Assembly: GCA_027622795.1 (NCBI GenBank)
Contig: JAQBZA010000131.1
Coordinates: 1 to 7,841 of the forward strand
Reading direction: 5' to 3'
Origin: Planctomycetota bacterium
GTDB lineage: Bacteria > Planctomycetota > Planctomycetia > Pirellulales > UBA1268
DNA length: 7,841 nucleotides
Positions 5,699 through 7,841 of the stretch are shown piece after piece. Position 1 is the first letter of the stretch. Every line of letters begins with the position of its first letter. Under the pieces are notes generated by a model, which saw only the letters and a list, made by a program, of their open reading frames with translations, did not search any database and was not told the origin of the DNA. The translations under genes were made by a program, and so were the position numbers.

Positions 5699-5732
5699 AA
5701 AAATGCCGTGCCCGATACTGCTCGACACGGGC
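5699..5732 (-). terminator. Candidate intrinsic terminator of cysNC
   Basis: On the minus strand CCGTG (5730-5726) pairs with CACGG (5710-5706), followed after CA by five T (5703-5699). An alternative inner pairing is GCCCG/CGGGC (5732-5728 with 5714-5710). The stem is short with a long loop, so strength is doubtful, but position and T-run suit the end of cysNC about 75 bases after its stop. Confidence 0.4.
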
Positions 5733-5753
5733 CTATCCTCTCCAGCAACCGCC

Positions 5754-5795
5754 GTGCCGAACGGTATTGAAGCCGTCCTACACCGGCACCTTTTT
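5754..5795 (+). terminator. Candidate intrinsic terminator of the nucleotidyltransferase gene
   Basis: GTGCCG (5754-5759) pairs with CGGCAC (5784-5789). Inside, ACGG (5761-5764) pairs with CCGT (5773-5776). A C and then five T (5791-5795) follow at once. This is the better of the two terminator-like structures in the convergent gap. Confidence 0.55.
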
Positions 5796-5803
5796 GCGTG
5801 AAG

Positions 5804-7738
5804 CTAGATCACACCCCGCTGCTCGAGCAGCGTGATCACCGCATCGACACACTTGCCTACCGGCCACTCGTGGGTCGGAATCACGAGGTCGGGATTGGTG
5901 GGGGGCTCGTAGGGGGCCGATACGCCTGGGAAATTTGTGATCTCGCCCGAGTCGGCCAGCGGATAGTGGCCGTCGGTATCCCGCTGGCGGCAGACATCGA
6001 CCGGGGCCGCCAGATGCACGACGAGAAATCGCTCGCGGCCCACCCGCTCGGCGGCCTTCTGCCGCACCGCCTCGTCGGGAGCGACGAAGGCCGCGATGCA
6101 GAGGATTCCCGCCTCGTTGAAGAGGCGGGCCACCTCGATGCTGCGGCGGAGGTTTTCACTCCGCTCGTCGGCGGAAAAGCCGAGGTCGCGGCTGATGCCG
6201 AGCCGCATCGACTGGCCATCGAGCACCGTCACCGCCTGCCCCAGATCGAAGAGCCGCCGTTCCACCAGCCGGGCGATCGTTGACTTGCCGGAGCCGGTGA
6301 GGCCGGTGAGCAGCACCGTGGCCGGCTTCTGCCCAAACCGCGCCTCCCGCTCGGCGGCGGTGACACCACTCACCGTTTCATGGAGACGCTCGGCGACCGG
6401 CTCGCCCTCCCAATGGTCCTTGCGGCCATCTTCCGGCTCGCGGTCGAGAATCATGCCGGCACCCACCGTGGCGTTGGTGAGGCGGTCGATCATGATGAAC
6501 GCACCCGTCGAGCGGTTGCGGCGGTAGGCGTCGTAGGCGATCGGGCTCGTGAGCGTGATGCCGCAGCGGCCGATCTCGTTGAGGGCGAGCGTGGGGGCCG
6601 GCTGGCGATGGAGCGTGTTGATGTCGACCCGGTAGCGGAGCGTGCCAACCGCACCGGGCGTGACCTTGCTCGTCTGCTTGAAGAGATACTGCTTGCCGGG
6701 GACGAGCGGCTCCTCACTCATCCAGACCACCATCGCGTCGAACTTTTGATCGACCTTCGGTACGTTGCCCGGCCGCACGAGCATGTCGCCACGGCTGGAG
6801 TCGATCTCGTCTTCGAGCGTGAGCGTGACCGACTGCGGGGCGAAGGCCTCAGTGAGATCGCCATCGAACGTGACGATCCGTTTCACGCGGCTCTTCTTCC
6901 GCGACGGCAGCGAGATCACCTCGTCGCCGGTGCGGATGATGCCGCTGGCGATCGTGCCGGCGAAGCCCCGGAAATCGAGATTCGGCCGCAGCACAAACTG
7001 CACCGGAAAACGGAAGTCTTCCATGTTGCGGTCGGAGCCGATGTAGACCGTTTCCAACAGCGGCATCAGCGGGGACCCGGTGTACCAGGGCATCTTCGGG
7101 CTGGGAGCGACGACGTTGTCGCCCTTCAAGGCTGAGATCGGCATGAAGTGGACGTCGGGCAGATCGAGCCGGCTGGCGAAATCGACATAGTCGGCGCGAA
7201 TCTTCTCGAACACCGCCTGGTCGTAGTCGACGATGTCCATCTTGTTGACCGCCACCACGATGTGCTTGATGCCAAGCAGCGACACGATGAACGAATGCCG
7301 CTTCGTCTGGGGGAGCACGCCGTGGCGGGCGTCGATGAGAATGATCGCCAGATCGGCCGTGGAGGCCCCGGTGGCCATGTTGCGGGTGTACTGCTCGTGG
7401 CCCGGCGTGTCGGCGATGATGAACTTTCGCTTGTCGGTCGAGAAGTAGCGGTAGGCGACGTCGATCGTGATCCCCTGCTGCCGCTCGTCTTCGAGACCGT
7501 CGGTGAAGAGGGCGAGATCGACCTCCTCGCCGGTGGTGCCGTAGCGGGTGCTGTCTTTCTTGATGGCGGCGAGCTGATCCTCGTAGATCATCTTCGACTC
7601 ATAGAAGAGCCGGCCGATGAGCGTGCTTTTGCCGTCATCGACGCTGCCGCAGGTGATGAAACGCAGCAGTTCTTTCCGCTCGTGCTGGTCGAGGTACTCG
7701 TCGATGTCGGTGGCGATCAGGGCGGATTGGTGGGACAT
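5804..7738 (-). CDS. cysNC: Bifunctional sulfate adenylyltransferase subunit 1 / adenylylsulfate kinase (CysNC fusion)
   Basis: A 644-residue fusion. The N-terminal part (about 24-440) is CysN, the GTPase that with CysD makes APS from sulfate and ATP: G1 GSVDDGKST (31-39), GITID (89-93), DTPGHEQY (110-117), NKMD (165-168), then EF-Tu-like beta-barrel domains. The C-terminal part (about 470-644) is APS kinase CysC, making PAPS: P-loop GLTGSGKST (479-487), LGFSADERSENLRR, and CRQRDTDGHYPLADSGEI followed by NFPGVSAPYE. The family's LDGDN motif reads LDGQS here (D507, Q509, S510), so one usual acidic residue is missing. The start gives the expected leader (EYLDQHERKELLRFITCG) before the P-loop, but the bases upstream are C-rich with no Shine-Dalgarno. 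No CysD tail is seen in the 103 bases upstream. The PAPS may serve sulfate reduction or sulfation; the window does not tell. Confidence 0.97.
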   Translation of the reverse strand: MSHQSALIATDIDEYLDQHERKELLRFITCGSVDDGKSTLIGRLFYESKMIYEDQLAAIKKDSTRYGTTGEEVDLALFTDGLEDERQQGITIDVAYRYFSTDKRKFIIADTPGHEQYTRNMATGASTADLAIILIDARHGVLPQTKRHSFIVSLLGIKHIVVAVNKMDIVDYDQAVFEKIRADYVDFASRLDLPDVHFMPISALKGDNVVAPSPKMPWYTGSPLMPLLETVYIGSDRNMEDFRFPVQFVLRPNLDFRGFAGTIASGIIRTGDEVISLPSRKKSRVKRIVTFDGDLTEAFAPQSVTLTLEDEIDSSRGDMLVRPGNVPKVDQKFDAMVVWMSEEPLVPGKQYLFKQTSKVTPGAVGTLRYRVDINTLHRQPAPTLALNEIGRCGITLTSPIAYDAYRRNRSTGAFIMIDRLTNATVGAGMILDREPEDGRKDHWEGEPVAERLHETVSGVTAAEREARFGQKPATVLLTGLTGSGKSTIARLVERRLFDLGQAVTVLDGQSMRLGISRDLGFSADERSENLRRSIEVARLFNEAGILCIAAFVAPDEAVRQKAAERVGRERFLVVHLAAPVDVCRQRDTDGHYPLADSGEITNFPGVSAPYEPPTNPDLVIPTHEWPVGKCVDAVITLLEQRGVI

Positions 7739-7768
7739 GGTCTGGGTGGGTCGGGGGGGAGTTTATGA

Positions 7769-7841
7769 ATGAAGATTTTTTGTGGTTCGGTTCTGAAGCG
7801 TCGGGGCTTAGCCCATGTCATCTCGCCGGACGTTCGCTACG
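7769..7841 (+). CDS. Possible 5' end of a divergent gene, cut by the window edge
   Basis: GGAG (7758-7761), the end of a G-rich run, lies 7 bases before ATG 7769, and the frame beginning MKIFCGSVLKRRG stays open to the window end (24 codons). A second ATG at 7765 in another frame (MNEDFLWFGS) is also open to the end but is only three bases from the GGAG. I do not recognise either peptide. Both could be chance in GC-rich DNA. If real, the gene is divergent from cysNC. Confidence 0.25.
   Translation, partial: MKIFCGSVLKRRGLAHVISPDVRY

Noticed and set aside
6380..7768. Long + strand open frames (6380-7135 and 7148-7768) opposite cysNC
   Set aside because: They are mirror frames of a highly conserved GC-rich gene; the peptides are rich in E, R, D and V runs with no family resemblance, and no Shine-Dalgarno was noted for them.
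1..7841. A new multi-gene defence or metabolic system
   Set aside because: All the large genes belong to known families of core metabolism, with no shared novel cluster, no effector-sensor arrangement and no mobile-element marks.

Overview
This is a GC-rich bacterial chromosomal segment holding eight well-supported genes, with little non-coding space between them. The best guess for the source is a member of the Planctomycetota. The main clue is the exported PQQ-type beta-propeller protein whose mature part opens with DWPTFRGADRTG, a start typical of the many secreted propeller proteins of that phylum. Mixed use of Shine-Dalgarno and SD-less starts, and unrelated biosynthetic genes packed into short operons, fit this but do not prove it. 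No mobile element, CRISPR array, tRNA or rRNA was seen.

Layout from left to right. A small membrane kinase of the DgkA/undecaprenol kinase family (+) converges on the exported PQQ-like beta-propeller protein (-). Divergent from the propeller gene is a tight + strand cluster: hisI (histidine synthesis), queD (6-carboxytetrahydropterin synthase family, 7-deazaguanine/queuosine route) and hemB (porphobilinogen synthase, Mg-type active-site signature). hisI and queD are 30 bases apart and that gap holds a strong hairpin. queD and hemB are 3 bases apart. hemB converges, with only 6 bases between stop codons, on a minus-strand pair: a DoxX-family membrane protein and, upstream of it, mogA (molybdopterin adenylyltransferase). 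The 188 bases between these two are rich in inverted repeats. Divergent from mogA is a lone nucleotidyltransferase-fold protein of unknown role with its own promoter-like and terminator-like sequences. It converges on a large minus-strand cysNC gene, a fusion of the sulfate adenylyltransferase GTPase subunit and APS kinase. The last 100 bases hold the cysNC upstream region and perhaps the first codons of a divergent + strand gene cut by the window edge.

Functionally this is mostly housekeeping metabolism: histidine, deazapurine, haem and molybdenum-cofactor synthesis, plus sulfate activation. The genes do not form one pathway. I do not see a clear new multi-gene system. The points most worth a second look are the DgkA homologue lacking several usual active-site residues, the altered DGDN motif in the APS-kinase half of CysNC, the hairpin in front of queD, the structured leader of the DoxX gene, the orphan nucleotidyltransferase, and the absence of cysD directly upstream of cysNC.
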